Below are positions 26,677 through 35,671 of a DNA stretch of 64,000 nucleotides, piece by piece. A model generated the notes under the pieces. The model searched no databases. It was not told the origin of the DNA and saw nothing but the letters and a program-made list of their open reading frames with translations. The number at the start of each line of letters is the position of its first letter. Position 1 is the stretch's first letter. The stretch spans positions 62,001-126,000 of the forward strand of contig NZ_PUEJ01000008.1 in the NCBI RefSeq assembly GCF_002982075.1, written 5' to 3'. The DNA is from Labrys okinawensis. Lineage in GTDB: Bacteria > Pseudomonadota > Alphaproteobacteria > Rhizobiales > Labraceae. Position numbers and translations under genes: made by a program.

Positions 26677-26900
26677 GGCCAGCACCCTGCCGCCCGGCCG
26701 CCCTCATAGTGGATCGCCAGGCGGCGATTGCCCTCGCGGGAGACGGCCTGAACGTCCCGCAGGCTGTCGGTGATCACGCCGCAGGGGCGGTCAACGGGCG
26801 CCACGCTTGCACACCCGCTCAAAGCGGTCCCAATCGCCACCAGCGCTGTAGCAGCGGTCGACAGCCTCACGGGCCTCGACGAAACGCTCCTTGGCCACAT
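26673..26900 (-). CDS. o-spanin-like lipoprotein (Rz1-like)
   Basis: 75 aa with an N-terminal signal and lipobox LSGC (Cys about residue 30), followed by a short, soluble tail. It lies largely out of frame within the end of the upstream coiled-coil gene (overlap 26791-26900), the classic Rz/Rz1 arrangement. The mature lipoprotein would sit in the outer membrane and join the i-spanin to fuse inner and outer membranes at lysis. Confidence 0.65.
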   Translation of the reverse strand: MWPRSVSSRPVRLSTAATALVAIGTALSGCASVAPVDRPCGVITDSLRDVQAVSREGNRRLAIHYEGGRAAGCWP

Positions 26901-27060
26901 GATTTGCCCTTTCGATGTTGGCGGCGGCTCGCTGCGTTGCAGCCTGCTCGCGGTCTTGGATGAAAAGCCAGAGCGCCATCAAGGCGGCGACGATTGCCAG
27001 CGCTCTCAGCAACAGGTGCGGCGGGATCAGGCGGAAGAGGGCGAGGGCGGCGGCGATCAT
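26791..27060 (-). CDS. i-spanin-like protein (Rz-like)
   Basis: 89 aa: N-terminal transmembrane helix (about 15-35, LLLRALAIVAALMALWLFI), then a charged helical segment (QAATQRAAANIERANHVAKE) as in inner-membrane spanins. Its ATG overlaps the endolysin stop by 4 bp, and its 3' part overlaps the lipoprotein gene in another frame. Function inferred from size, topology and gene order. Confidence 0.65.
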   Translation of the reverse strand: MIAAALALFRLIPPHLLLRALAIVAALMALWLFIQDREQAATQRAAANIERANHVAKERFVEAREAVDRCYSAGGDWDRFERVCKRGAR

Positions 27061-27860
27061 GCCGACGCCTCCCGATGCCTCGCCTGCCGATAGGCGATAA
27101 CGACGAGGCCGGCGATCGCCGCGACGCTGCCGCCTGCGACCAGCAGGGCGAAGACGATATCGACCACGCCGCCATTGCCGGTGATCGGCTGCAAGGCGTC
27201 CTTGGCCGCGCCGATGGTGGCGCTGGCCGTGCCGATCGTCGCCACGATGGTGCCTTTGCCTGTGATGGTCGAGGAGACCTTGGCATCTGCGGGAGTGGCG
27301 GTCTCCAGGCCGGCAGGCGGCTGAGGGATGGCCGTGGCGACGCCACCGGCGAGGTGCAGCGCAGTCTCCCGAACATGGGCGATACGGGCGCTCCAGCCCT
27401 TGCCGAAGGTCGGCCAGGTTTTGAGGCCACGCAGGAACCGCAAGCGGGCGTCCTGCAAACTATCGATGAGGCCGGCTATCTCGTGCTTGCGGATGGCCTC
27501 CAGCGTCTTCAGGCCCAGAATGCCATCGGCCTCGACGGCGAGAAGGCGCTGAAGCGTCTTCACGGCCTGGGCCGGGCCGGAATTCACGGCGTAATCGAAC
27601 AAGGCATAATCCAGGCCGGCCGGCAGTTCCCGATAGCGCAGCGGCTGTGCATATTGCCTGTCCAGGATCCGGGCTGCCTCCGCCAGCGTCAGGCCTTTGA
27701 CTTCATCCGGTGTCGCCTTGCGGCCGAGCCGGCGCGCGGCGCCCAGGGTAGCCGCGGTGATCCCATATTTGGTGGCGCCGCCCGGATCGCGCGGATGGTT
27801 CACATAGCCGCCTTCGGAGCCAAAGACGAGCTTGATGGTTTGGGCGAGAGTTTCGCTCAT
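27057..27860 (-). CDS. Endolysin, glycoside hydrolase family 108 with C-terminal membrane segment
   Basis: 267 aa. The N-terminal 165 residues match GH108 N-acetylmuramidases, with the catalytic Glu in SEGGYVNHPRDPGGATKYGI and the paired C-terminal peptidoglycan-binding helix (VKTLQRLLAVEADGILGLKT). Unusually, after a Thr/Ala-rich linker there is a hydrophobic segment near residues 235-257, so the enzyme may be membrane tethered. ATG 27860 is preceded by GGAG, itself just after a terminator hairpin. It cleaves the glycan chains of host peptidoglycan at lysis. Confidence 0.9.
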   Translation of the reverse strand: MSETLAQTIKLVFGSEGGYVNHPRDPGGATKYGITAATLGAARRLGRKATPDEVKGLTLAEAARILDRQYAQPLRYRELPAGLDYALFDYAVNSGPAQAVKTLQRLLAVEADGILGLKTLEAIRKHEIAGLIDSLQDARLRFLRGLKTWPTFGKGWSARIAHVRETALHLAGGVATAIPQPPAGLETATPADAKVSSTITGKGTIVATIGTASATIGAAKDALQPITGNGGVVDIVFALLVAGGSVAAIAGLVVIAYRQARHREASA

Positions 27861-27871
27861 GTGAGAGCTCC

Positions 27872-27897
27872 AAAAAGAAAGCTCCCCAGAGGGGAGC
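27872..27897 (-). terminator. Rho-independent terminator just upstream of the endolysin gene
   Basis: Stem GCTCCCC/GGGGAGC (27881-27897) with a 3-nt loop; on the minus strand it is followed by TTTCTTTTT and, 12 bp later, by the endolysin start. It ends transcription from the glycosyltransferase gene. Confidence 0.8.
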
Positions 27898-27941
27898 CTG
27901 TGTTCAGTTCATCAAAGGCGATTTCATTTGTTGAGCAAGAG

Positions 27942-28853
27942 TTAGCCTGGGAAGGCCTTTTTGGATGTGTAAGGCTTTCTTCCCATTACCTTGCAAGCAA
28001 GCGAGATTATCTTGTCCCGTAGATCCGGAAAGACATCGACCGCGCCTCTGGGGTAGTGCCATTTCAACCATTCAAAGAGCTTGCGTGGCGGTGATCCAGG
28101 GGCCGCGTGAGCATCGACTCCCCAGCATCGTTTTACGAGGCGCTTCCGTTTTCGCCAGCTGCCACAGGTATATTGGATCGTGCGATTGTCAGCGATCAGG
28201 AGCCCTTCTTGTTCGGCAAGCCGGAAGGTTTGGCTCTTTGGCCAATCCCCAGGCAACCATCGCCCTCCGAAACGATCGACGATAACGGGCTTCAGCCCTC
28301 TGGCAACAATCTGCTTTGTCATTCCATTAGGACCAGCCTCAAAATTGTTGCCGTCAAATAAGGTTTCCTGAGGACCGGTGTCGAGCGAGTTGAAGATCTC
28401 TGTTCGAATCATAAACGCGTTAGACCTAATGCCTACATTGGGAAACGGTGTAGTTTCATTGAGGCATTCGTATCCACCTGTCGCTCCAACAATCCCACAA
28501 TCGGGCAAGCTGTCGAAAGCCGACAAATAATAAGACAGCCAATTTGGAGCGAGAATTCGGCTCCATGAAATCAGCGGGAGAACAAACTCTGTTCTGCAAG
28601 AAGATGCAATTTTTAGAAAGATGGCGGTTGGAGGTATCTGGTCAGAGAAACGTAAAATTCTGACATTGGAAGAGGGGATTGATGACAGAATATTTTGGCA
28701 CACAACTGGCTCGCTAGAGCCGTATCCTTTGGCGGCAATAACCAAATCGTAAACTTCTCCGGCCGGATAATTCTTTAGACTTCTAAAGAATGCGTGTGCA
28801 TACCTTGGGTCGTTAATTTTTCTCCACAAGAATATTACAGTAACTCGCGCCAT
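27942..28853 (-). CDS. Glycosyltransferase-like protein (phage cargo)
   Basis: 303 aa. The N-terminal 130 residues have the outline of a GT-A fold (TVIFLWRKINDPRYAHAFFRSL, YDLVIAAKGYG, ILRFSDQIPP, WLSYYLSAF), but a textbook DxD is not obvious; GIVGATGGYECLN and WLPGDWPK occupy the acceptor-side region. I place it near GT2-like enzymes with moderate certainty. Lower GC than the phage backbone. It is the leftmost gene of a four-gene glycan cargo and is divergent from the methyltransferase gene. Confidence 0.6.
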   Translation of the reverse strand: MARVTVIFLWRKINDPRYAHAFFRSLKNYPAGEVYDLVIAAKGYGSSEPVVCQNILSSIPSSNVRILRFSDQIPPTAIFLKIASSCRTEFVLPLISWSRILAPNWLSYYLSAFDSLPDCGIVGATGGYECLNETTPFPNVGIRSNAFMIRTEIFNSLDTGPQETLFDGNNFEAGPNGMTKQIVARGLKPVIVDRFGGRWLPGDWPKSQTFRLAEQEGLLIADNRTIQYTCGSWRKRKRLVKRCWGVDAHAAPGSPPRKLFEWLKWHYPRGAVDVFPDLRDKIISLACKVMGRKPYTSKKAFPG

Positions 28854-28995
28854 CGATATCTGAAAATCCTTACATTTTTTTAGTGATATATCATGGACAT
28901 GTCTATGCTTCCATACCTAGCCCAGGATGAATTGTGGCGAGCTTGTTTTCAAAGCGACGACACGCTAGCGTCGTTCGCATATGAGGGGAAAATCA

Positions 28996-29676
28996 ATGCG
29001 TAAGACCAAGCCAGCAGGTAGTCGCGATAGTATCATCCAAGCCGTCGAAGAGGCGGGGTCGTCAGATGCAATATTCTTTGGTTATCCTCTCCGCGAAAAT
29101 GGCCTCTTCCTGCAGCAGGATCCCGAGGAATTTGGATCGTTTGTCCATTACATGGCTACTAAGATAAAGCCCGCCGAATATAGCATGGATATTGGTATTG
29201 CTTCGGGCGGGCAGACCAAATTCCTGCGGGATTATTATTCGACTGATAAGACCATCGTGGTTGACGTGGGTACGCACCCTGTCTTTCCACATTGGGCTCG
29301 CATAAAAAAGGACCTGAACAGCGATCTCGTCGAGGAGATTATTTCCGATTCCCATTCACCAGAAGTTCGTCAGCGGTTGTTGAAGTACGAAAACAAAATC
29401 GATTTCGCCTTTGTTGACGGTGATCATACCTATCATGGTCTGCGCAAAGACATCTTCCTGACCAAGGAACTGATGAGGGTCGGCGGATACATGGTCCTCC
29501 ACGACACGCTTGGAGTGTGGGATTGCAAGCGTGTCTTCGATGATTTGATCCAGGCTAAAGACTTCATTTTGGTCCGCAATTTCGCAATTCGATTCGGTAT
29601 CTCGATCTGGCAGTTGCAGCGGAAAAAGAGGATTCCCACGGCCTTCAATCGTGCCACTGGGCGCGGAAAGCTTTGA
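28996..29676 (+). CDS. Class I SAM-dependent methyltransferase (phage cargo)
   Basis: 226 aa from ATG 28996 (an upstream ATG at 28981 lacks a site; AGGGGA precedes 28996). The core runs YSMDIGIASGGQTKFLRD (motif I-like), IVVDVGTHPVFPHW, KIDFAFVDGDHTYHGLRKD and GGYMVLHDTLG, as in Methyltransf_24-type enzymes that modify sugars or small molecules. It faces opposite to the phage late genes, so it has its own promoter and may be expressed in the lysogen. Confidence 0.82.
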   Translation: MRKTKPAGSRDSIIQAVEEAGSSDAIFFGYPLRENGLFLQQDPEEFGSFVHYMATKIKPAEYSMDIGIASGGQTKFLRDYYSTDKTIVVDVGTHPVFPHWARIKKDLNSDLVEEIISDSHSPEVRQRLLKYENKIDFAFVDGDHTYHGLRKDIFLTKELMRVGGYMVLHDTLGVWDCKRVFDDLIQAKDFILVRNFAIRFGISIWQLQRKKRIPTAFNRATGRGKL

Positions 29677-29860
29677 CAACTTCAGGGATCCTTCCATCTT
29701 TAGAAAGTAGTTAAGCGATAGGCCTTTCCCCCGCAAAAATTGGCATTGCCGTGACACCAGCATGATAATATTGTTTCTAATCACGCATTGTTAAGTAAGC
29801 GCCTTTCCGGCGCATCGCTTTCCAGAGTACGTTGAAATAAGGAAATTAGGGATTAAGCTG

Positions 29861-30625
29861 GTGGTATACAAAAGAAATCACAATTTAATTATATTTGCAG
29901 ATGACGTGGTAGGATTTGAAATCATAAAGTTCGCTATTTCGAATTTTAAGAAAAATATATCTGCGGTAGTTGTCGCCGATACTGGTAATGATATTTCTAA
30001 TTTTGTTCGGTCAACAGCCAAAGACATTGAAATTTTGAAGTGGAGGGAGCCTGACTCACAAAATTTTGTGACGAAGTTGCGTGATATTGAGGCGGAGATA
30101 TTTCTTCTTGCTTGGTGGCCATACATCATCAAGGATGAGCTCAATTGTGGTCAGGCCGTCACCTTAAATTTTCATCCCAGCTTATTGCCTTATTGCCGCG
30201 GTAAAAATCCGAACTTCTGGAGCTTGGCTTCCGGCGAGCCTTACGGCGTTTCCATTCATCATGTCGTTTCTGAAATTGATGCTGGGGCTATCGCCTTTCA
30301 ATGGGAGATACCTTACAGCTGGTCAGACACAGGTGGCTCACTCTATCGAAAGGGCCAAGAATCTATAGTGGAGCTATTCAAAGCCAACTACGAACGCATC
30401 CTTGCGCTTGATATTCCTGCGGTGCCGCAAAGCCTCGAACTCGGCAGTTTTCACTGGGCGAGGGAACTCGATCCGAAATCGCAGATCGACCTCGATGCCC
30501 CGACGACAGCAAGAGAGCTGTTCAACCGACTTCGTGCTCGCACGTTTCCGCCCCACCGTGGTTGCAGGTTCACAGACGCTAACAATACCTATGAAGTCAG
30601 GATCGAGATCACTAAGGTCGTCTAG
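29861..30625 (+). CDS. Formyltransferase-family enzyme, probable sugar N-formyltransferase (phage cargo)
   Basis: 254 aa, GTG start with a GGAAATTAGGG site upstream. The formyl-transferase signature is present: catalytic Asn and His in LNFHPSLLP, CRGKNPNFW, and the Asp of SEIDAGAIA, which together form the Asn-His-Asp triad of 10-formyl-THF-dependent enzymes. Length and lack of a methionyl-tRNA-binding domain point to amino-sugar N-formylation, as in O-antigen synthesis. Its stop overlaps the end of the convergent glycosyltransferase by 4 bp. Confidence 0.82.
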   Translation: MVYKRNHNLIIFADDVVGFEIIKFAISNFKKNISAVVVADTGNDISNFVRSTAKDIEILKWREPDSQNFVTKLRDIEAEIFLLAWWPYIIKDELNCGQAVTLNFHPSLLPYCRGKNPNFWSLASGEPYGVSIHHVVSEIDAGAIAFQWEIPYSWSDTGGSLYRKGQESIVELFKANYERILALDIPAVPQSLELGSFHWARELDPKSQIDLDAPTTARELFNRLRARTFPPHRGCRFTDANNTYEVRIEITKVV

Positions 30626-31506
30626 GATACAACAGTCGATCTAAACTTCGCTTTCATGCGCCGTAATTTTCGTGCCGAATAGACGCGGTGGTCGATATAC
30701 CAGTGCGCGAGATAGTCAAACATCTGGCGCTCTGCCCAGCCTCCACCGAGTCGCTGGCGCTTTTCGTTAAAATAGCGCTGGGCATCCTGGCGATATGCAA
30801 TAAGCGTCGATATACGATTACTCAAGTAGTCATCCTGGCTCTTGTAGTCGCGCTGGATGATTCGCTGATAAAAAGAAGTTTTATTCGAGCCAACGACCCG
30901 CCCACGGAAAAGTGTGTCAAACATCAGCATAAAGTCGCCGCCCCAGGAATGGGGATACGATCTTAAGACTTCTTGCCAAGCAATCTTGATGGCTTGAGTC
31001 CGCCACAGTCCATAGAACCAACTGGCGTGGGCGCCTTTTACTGCGCGATAACCCGCCCATAGGCCACGGCCTAGGTTCTTCGGTGCTGCAGTATGTCTAG
31101 TTGTTTGTTTGCGACCGGTACGCAAACTGGTCACCCGGCCAACTGCAAGATCAAAATCCTGATGCTCGTCTAGAAGTGCAACGAGTTCTTCCAGAAAGTT
31201 GGCGTCGGTATAATCGTCATAAGCACGCCAAATGAAATACTCACTTTGGGCCGCTTCAAGAAGTGCGCCAAAATTTCGCCAAGAGCCAATATTCTCAGAA
31301 TTTAAATGGTACTCAAAGCGGGGATCACGTTCGGCTAGTTCTCGTGCAATTTGGGGTGTTTCATCGGTTGAAACATTGTCAAAGATGAGAACTTTGAAAT
31401 CCTGAAACGACTGTACTCTGAGATTCTCCAGACAGTCGCGGAACATGTCGCCGCCGTTATAGATCGGCATACCGATTGTTACTCTTGGTCCACGCTGCAA
31501 CTTCAC
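30622..31506 (-). CDS. Family 2 glycosyltransferase (phage cargo)
   Basis: 294 aa GT-A enzyme: VTIGMPIYNGGDMFRDCLENL, VLIFDNVSTDETPQIARE, NIGSWRNFGALLEAA and the metal-binding RAYDDYTD. The C-terminal 90 residues are basic and helical. It is convergent with the formyltransferase gene, and just downstream of the Gly-rich tail gene. Together with the other cargo genes it probably alters lipopolysaccharide or capsule of the lysogen. Confidence 0.87.
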   Translation of the reverse strand: MKLQRGPRVTIGMPIYNGGDMFRDCLENLRVQSFQDFKVLIFDNVSTDETPQIARELAERDPRFEYHLNSENIGSWRNFGALLEAAQSEYFIWRAYDDYTDANFLEELVALLDEHQDFDLAVGRVTSLRTGRKQTTRHTAAPKNLGRGLWAGYRAVKGAHASWFYGLWRTQAIKIAWQEVLRSYPHSWGGDFMLMFDTLFRGRVVGSNKTSFYQRIIQRDYKSQDDYLSNRISTLIAYRQDAQRYFNEKRQRLGGGWAERQMFDYLAHWYIDHRVYSARKLRRMKAKFRSTVVS

Positions 31507-31636
31507 CTCCTCGACATAGGTGACCTTTCAATAGCGCGCTAAAGCACGAAATTGAAAGGCTCGATGTGGGGGTTATGCGCCGATAATTTCTCCCGGTGCA
31601 TGAAGTAGGGCTACGGGCTGTCGAAATGAATGAGGA

Positions 31637-32437
31637 TTATGCGATTCCTAGATATGTGATGACGATAAGGCCGCTGCCGCCGTTGCCGCCTGCGAAGGTT
31701 CCCCCTGAACGAGAACCACCGCCGCCGCCGCCATAAACACCGCCATTTGCACCGACGGCGTTGACCGGCGTGTTGTATCCCCCTGCTCCGCCGCCGGAAC
31801 CATGAGTGGCATCCCACTCGGTGCCATTGCCACCTGCCCCAGGAGATGCACCTGTCGCACCTCCTAGCCCCCCATAGCCAGCATCACCAGATCCTCCGAC
31901 GCCTGACGCACCGGTACTGCCTGCGCCGTTCAGGCCGGCGGCACCACCGCCAGCACCCGAAAAGGGATTTGCGCCGGCGGAGCCGTCACCGCCGCTGTAT
32001 TTGACTGTGCCCGTGCCAAGGGCTGCATCGCCACCTAGACCAGCCTGGGCACTACCTCCGGAGGAGCCGCCGCCGACACCTCCCTTCGAACCGACCATAG
32101 ACGCTCCTAGCGTGGTAGCGCCGAACCAAGTATCGCCACCCGAACCGGCGATGTTACCTGACGAAGTAGCAACCCCACCTGCGCCCACTGAGAAATCTAT
32201 GAGTGCGCCGGGGGATAGATTGAGATTATCGACGCGGGAATATGCGCCACCGCCACCGCCGCCGCCATACGAGTTGCTGGCGCGAGCGCCGGCTCCGCCG
32301 CCGCCAATGCACTCGACCCTGTTGCCATTCGGTTGCCAGTCGTACGGAACGGTCCATGTACCGACGCCCGGCGTCGCCAGATACACGCGTTTGCTGACAT
32401 AGGAGCGTGGAACGATAGTAGCGAGGCCCGGCAACAT
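31637..32437 (-). CDS. Glycine-rich putative tail adhesin
   Basis: 266 aa from ATG 32437, one base after the stop of the tail-fibre gene. About 200 residues are Gly/Ser/Ala-rich with repeated GGxG and GAGG runs, framed by an N-terminal WTVPYDWQP and the C-terminal strand GLIVITYLGIA. Gly-rich collagen-like or polyglycine-sandwich tips of this kind occur on phage tail fibres and appendages as receptor-binding elements. Translational coupling to the fibre supports a joint assembly. Confidence 0.72.
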   Translation of the reverse strand: MLPGLATIVPRSYVSKRVYLATPGVGTWTVPYDWQPNGNRVECIGGGGAGARASNSYGGGGGGGAYSRVDNLNLSPGALIDFSVGAGGVATSSGNIAGSGGDTWFGATTLGASMVGSKGGVGGGSSGGSAQAGLGGDAALGTGTVKYSGGDGSAGANPFSGAGGGAAGLNGAGSTGASGVGGSGDAGYGGLGGATGASPGAGGNGTEWDATHGSGGGAGGYNTPVNAVGANGGVYGGGGGGSRSGGTFAGGNGGSGLIVITYLGIA

Positions 32438-32438
32438 A

Positions 32439-34808
32439 TTAGATCCCCCTAACAATGCCGGTGTAGACGAACTTGTTTGTCCCTCGGCAGACAAAGCAAA
32501 CGAGATCAACAGCCCCCGCGGCTGTAGAGAGCGCTGGAGCGCCCCCAACGCCGAAGGAGAAGTTCGGCCCCCACGACACAGTTCGGCTACCGGTACCGTC
32601 CTGCGTAATCTCGATATTGAGCGGCCAACCTGGTTTGGCATTGGTCGGGCTCGAAATGGTCCGGTTACCACCAATGGTGACTGCACGGTTGACTCCACCT
32701 GCATGGTCGACGGCGATCGTTGCGGCGTCGGTTAGGGCAACCCATCCCATCGCAGAAAGTACGACATCCATCGTTGGAATGAAGGCAGCGCCGGCCTGCA
32801 CGTTAGCTGTTGTTGCCAGCGCTGTTGCTCCAGTGCCGCCATTGGCAACAGACAGGGTGCCGCTTACATGTGTTGTCAGGCCGACCTTGCCCCATGAGGG
32901 CGCCACTCCCACACCGCCCGAGCGAAGCACATTGCCTCCCGCCACACCGGCTAGCTTGGCAAGTGTGGTTGTGGTGTCCGCATAAAGAATATCTCCGACA
33001 GCAAAGCCAGCGTTGAGTCCTGCAAGTACCTTTGGAGGAATAACAATCGCGTTGGACGCAAGCCAGCTGCCGCCGCAGACATCCCATTCCGTTCCACCGC
33101 GGTTGAGTAGCACGACATCTTCGCCGGGGCGGAGGATTAAGGAAGTGTTGGCCCCTCCGAGTCCAGCCGGGGGGCAATAGATGAAATCGCTCCCCTGCCG
33201 AACGATGGTGACGTCAGCGGTGCCGTGATTGAAGACATGGATCGCCGGGCCGGCAAGCCCCGCACCCCATGCGCCGCCAGCAGGAAGAGCGATGTTGAAG
33301 GGGCTGGCCGCACTCGCCTGAATGGCCTTGCCATGGTCGGCGGCTGTTAAAGCGATGTTGGCATTCGCAAAGACGAAACCGGCGAAATTGCCCAGAACTG
33401 CCTTCACAAAGGCTGTCGTCGTGATACTAGTGTCATTGTCGCCGGCTTGTGGTGTCGGTGCAGTAGGATTCCCGGTGAATGCGGGGCTATCCCTACCAAC
33501 AATACTTCCGGTTGAATAAAAGTAGTTGAATAAATCGAAAACATACTTTGTACTGGCAACATCATTGCTGCCAATTGGATTGGCGGCGGGATCTGATGAT
33601 ATGGTTTGTGCGCCGACGGAAAAGGTTGGTTTCGTCGTCCAGGTCTGCACCGCATTGATCTTCGCAACATTCGCGATTTGAATGCCGCTACCCTTGATCA
33701 GCTTGCCGGTGGCTCCATCGAACAGCACGACCTCATTCGCTGCCACGCCACCGGCAGGCCCGGTGACATCGCCACCGACAGCCGAGCCAACCGCAGTTAC
33801 CTTGGGGTGAAGCGGATCGGTATTGTCGATCTCGATATTCAGGCCCGCCTGCAATCCCTGCACGGCAGTGTCGGCCTTTGCTCCCTGTGCCGCGGTGGCG
33901 AACGCCGTCGACGGCTGGAACGCTGCCGATCCAAGGGAGGAGGTATTCGCTTTTAGGTCGAGAGCGGCCTGCGTGGCGGTGCTGATCGGCTTGTTGAGGT
34001 CGGAGGTGTTGTCGACGTTCCCCAGGCCGACACTAGCCTTGTTGGCCTTGCTGTCCGTGTAGGCCTTGGCGCTGTTCAGTGTTGCGGTGTCGGCGGCAGC
34101 CTGGGCGCTGGAAACGGGCTTGTTCGTGTCTGCGGTATTGTCGACATTGCCGAGTCCTACATCAGCCTTTGCACCGGAGAAGGCCACCGCCGCAAGCGCG
34201 GAGGTGTTGGCCTTGGTGTTCAGCGCGGCCTGCGTCGCCGTCGAAATCGGTTTGTTGAGGTCGCTGATATTGTCGACGTTTCCGAGGCTGACATCACCTT
34301 TGACGAGGGTCACGGCGCCCGTCTTGCCAGCAACCGACGTCACGGTGTTGACCTGCGCGCCAGCTTGAATCCCATCGAGCTTCGCCTTGTCGGCGGGCGA
34401 CATCAGGCCGGCCGCCGTTTGGTTCGCCAGGGCGCCGAGGGCGACGACCTGTTCTTTCAGCCTCTGACCCCACATGGTGATGCGATCGAGCGCCCGGTTG
34501 ATCGTTGGCGCCGGCAGAGGGCCGCCATCCTGCAGATCGACCGATTGAGTGAGCGGCACGTCGCGGTAGATGATCAGCGTGGTGCCCGTTGTCGGCGCGG
34601 CCGTCATGGTCACGCTGCCGCCTGCAGGTGAACCGGCGCCGGCCGCCATATAGTCCATGCCGAGCGTCTTGGTGACGGTCGCCCCGTCTGCGGCCTGAAT
34701 CTGCACCACAAGATCGGTGTTGGCCGTAAACGGGGGCGGGAAAGCGAAGGCGGTTGTGCTGCCGTCGCCCGCATAGGTACGGCGATTGTCATAGCTGGGA
34801 ATGGTCAT
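32439..34808 (-). CDS. Tail fibre protein
   Basis: 789 aa. The N-terminus has the T7 gp17-like baseplate-attachment pattern (TYAGDGSTTAFAFPPPFTANTDL, then IIYRDVPLTQ). Residues about 150-300 contain repeats of the form VGLGNVDNTxDxNKPIST-AAL and a KAD/ALNTKA linker, typical of trimeric phage fibres. The C-terminal half has VALTDAATIAVDHAGG and ITQDGTGSRTVSWGPNFSF, likely a beta-rich receptor tip. Start ATG 34808 has a GGAG site; a small hairpin lies just before it. Confidence 0.88.
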   Translation of the reverse strand: MTIPSYDNRRTYAGDGSTTAFAFPPPFTANTDLVVQIQAADGATVTKTLGMDYMAAGAGSPAGGSVTMTAAPTTGTTLIIYRDVPLTQSVDLQDGGPLPAPTINRALDRITMWGQRLKEQVVALGALANQTAAGLMSPADKAKLDGIQAGAQVNTVTSVAGKTGAVTLVKGDVSLGNVDNISDLNKPISTATQAALNTKANTSALAAVAFSGAKADVGLGNVDNTADTNKPVSSAQAAADTATLNSAKAYTDSKANKASVGLGNVDNTSDLNKPISTATQAALDLKANTSSLGSAAFQPSTAFATAAQGAKADTAVQGLQAGLNIEIDNTDPLHPKVTAVGSAVGGDVTGPAGGVAANEVVLFDGATGKLIKGSGIQIANVAKINAVQTWTTKPTFSVGAQTISSDPAANPIGSNDVASTKYVFDLFNYFYSTGSIVGRDSPAFTGNPTAPTPQAGDNDTSITTTAFVKAVLGNFAGFVFANANIALTAADHGKAIQASAASPFNIALPAGGAWGAGLAGPAIHVFNHGTADVTIVRQGSDFIYCPPAGLGGANTSLILRPGEDVVLLNRGGTEWDVCGGSWLASNAIVIPPKVLAGLNAGFAVGDILYADTTTTLAKLAGVAGGNVLRSGGVGVAPSWGKVGLTTHVSGTLSVANGGTGATALATTANVQAGAAFIPTMDVVLSAMGWVALTDAATIAVDHAGGVNRAVTIGGNRTISSPTNAKPGWPLNIEITQDGTGSRTVSWGPNFSFGVGGAPALSTAAGAVDLVCFVCRGTNKFVYTGIVRGI

Positions 34809-34830
34809 GGAGGCTCCGGCAAACAGAATT

Positions 34831-34845
34831 CCGCCTGTGAGGCGG
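34831..34845 (-). terminator. Small hairpin upstream of the tail-fibre gene
   Basis: CCGCC/GGCGG stem with 5-nt loop; on the minus strand followed by AATTCTGTTTG and then the fibre ribosome site. Weak as a terminator, but in the same position as those before other phage genes. Confidence 0.4.
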
Positions 34846-35147
34846 GACTTTGGGGGCGGATGTGGAGTTGAGGAGCGGACGGAGAGGGCACGAAACGAGA
34901 TGTCCTCGGCGGTGAATCGAGATAGGTGGCGTGGGCATCGTCGCCGAGCTCAACGGCCGGCGCTTATAGTGCCTGGCATACAGAAGGCGTGATCGGGCGA
35001 TGTTCGCTGGTGGCTGCAACATGTGACGCCCTCGCCGTACGCAGAGCCTGGAACCCGGTCTTCCACTCTTCCGGGCTGACGGCAGGCGATCTATCCAAAC
35101 GGAAGAGCATCCTCATCAATGTTAGGCCTGCGTCTTTCGCCGGAAGG
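34846..35147. other. Intergenic stretch between tail-fibre and internal-protein genes
   Basis: About 300 bp in which I see no well-supported gene. A 50-codon minus-strand ORF from 35116 to 34964 (starting MRMLF) is possible but has no recognisable family. Confidence 0.4.
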
Positions 35148-35669
35148 TCAAGCCGTTTTTCCCAATCGCCCCAGGCCGCCGAACAAGCTGCCGGCTGCAT
35201 TGAAGTATCCGCCGGTCTGGGCATTCCTGCCGGCGATGTTGGCGAGCCTGGCCTGGTAGTTCAGATTGTTGGCCTGGTTCTTGGCGTTCCAGCGAATGGC
35301 GGCGATGTCGAGCGCGCCTTCGCTGGCGGTCGAGCCGATGACGTCGGAGGGCGAGCCGTCGAGATTGACGCCGGAGCCGCCGGTAAGCGCGGTTTGCGTG
35401 CCGATGGTGCTGTCGATCTGGTCCTGCTTGCGGCTGGCCTGGTACTCGCCTGTCATCGTCTCGATCTGGGCCTGGCGGCGATAAACCTCGGCCTGGGCGT
35501 CGGCCTGGGCCTTGGCGGCGTTGCCCTGCTGGATGGCGCCGATGGTCGACAGGCCGGTGCCGGCGATCGAGGCTGCCGTGCCAAGGCCGATGCCCGAAAT
35601 GGCGGAGCCGGCGGCGGAGGCCGCGGAAGCCAGTCCGGCTCCGATGGCTGCAAAAAGCGGTGGGCACAT
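35148..35669 (-). CDS. Internal/virion protein of podovirus tail region
   Basis: 173 aa from ATG 35669, two bases after the stop of the nozzle gene. Gly/Ala/Ser-rich hydrophobic N-terminus (about 1-50, AIGAGLASAASAAGSAISGIG), then a Gln/Ala-rich helical part (NAAKAQADAQAEVYRRQAQ) and a Gly-rich tail. This layout is common among small internal proteins ejected with podovirus DNA (T7 gp14-like). The assignment rests on composition and position. Confidence 0.65.
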   Translation of the reverse strand: MCPPLFAAIGAGLASAASAAGSAISGIGLGTAASIAGTGLSTIGAIQQGNAAKAQADAQAEVYRRQAQIETMTGEYQASRKQDQIDSTIGTQTALTGGSGVNLDGSPSDVIGSTASEGALDIAAIRWNAKNQANNLNYQARLANIAGRNAQTGGYFNAAGSLFGGLGRLGKTA

Positions 35670-35671
35670 GG

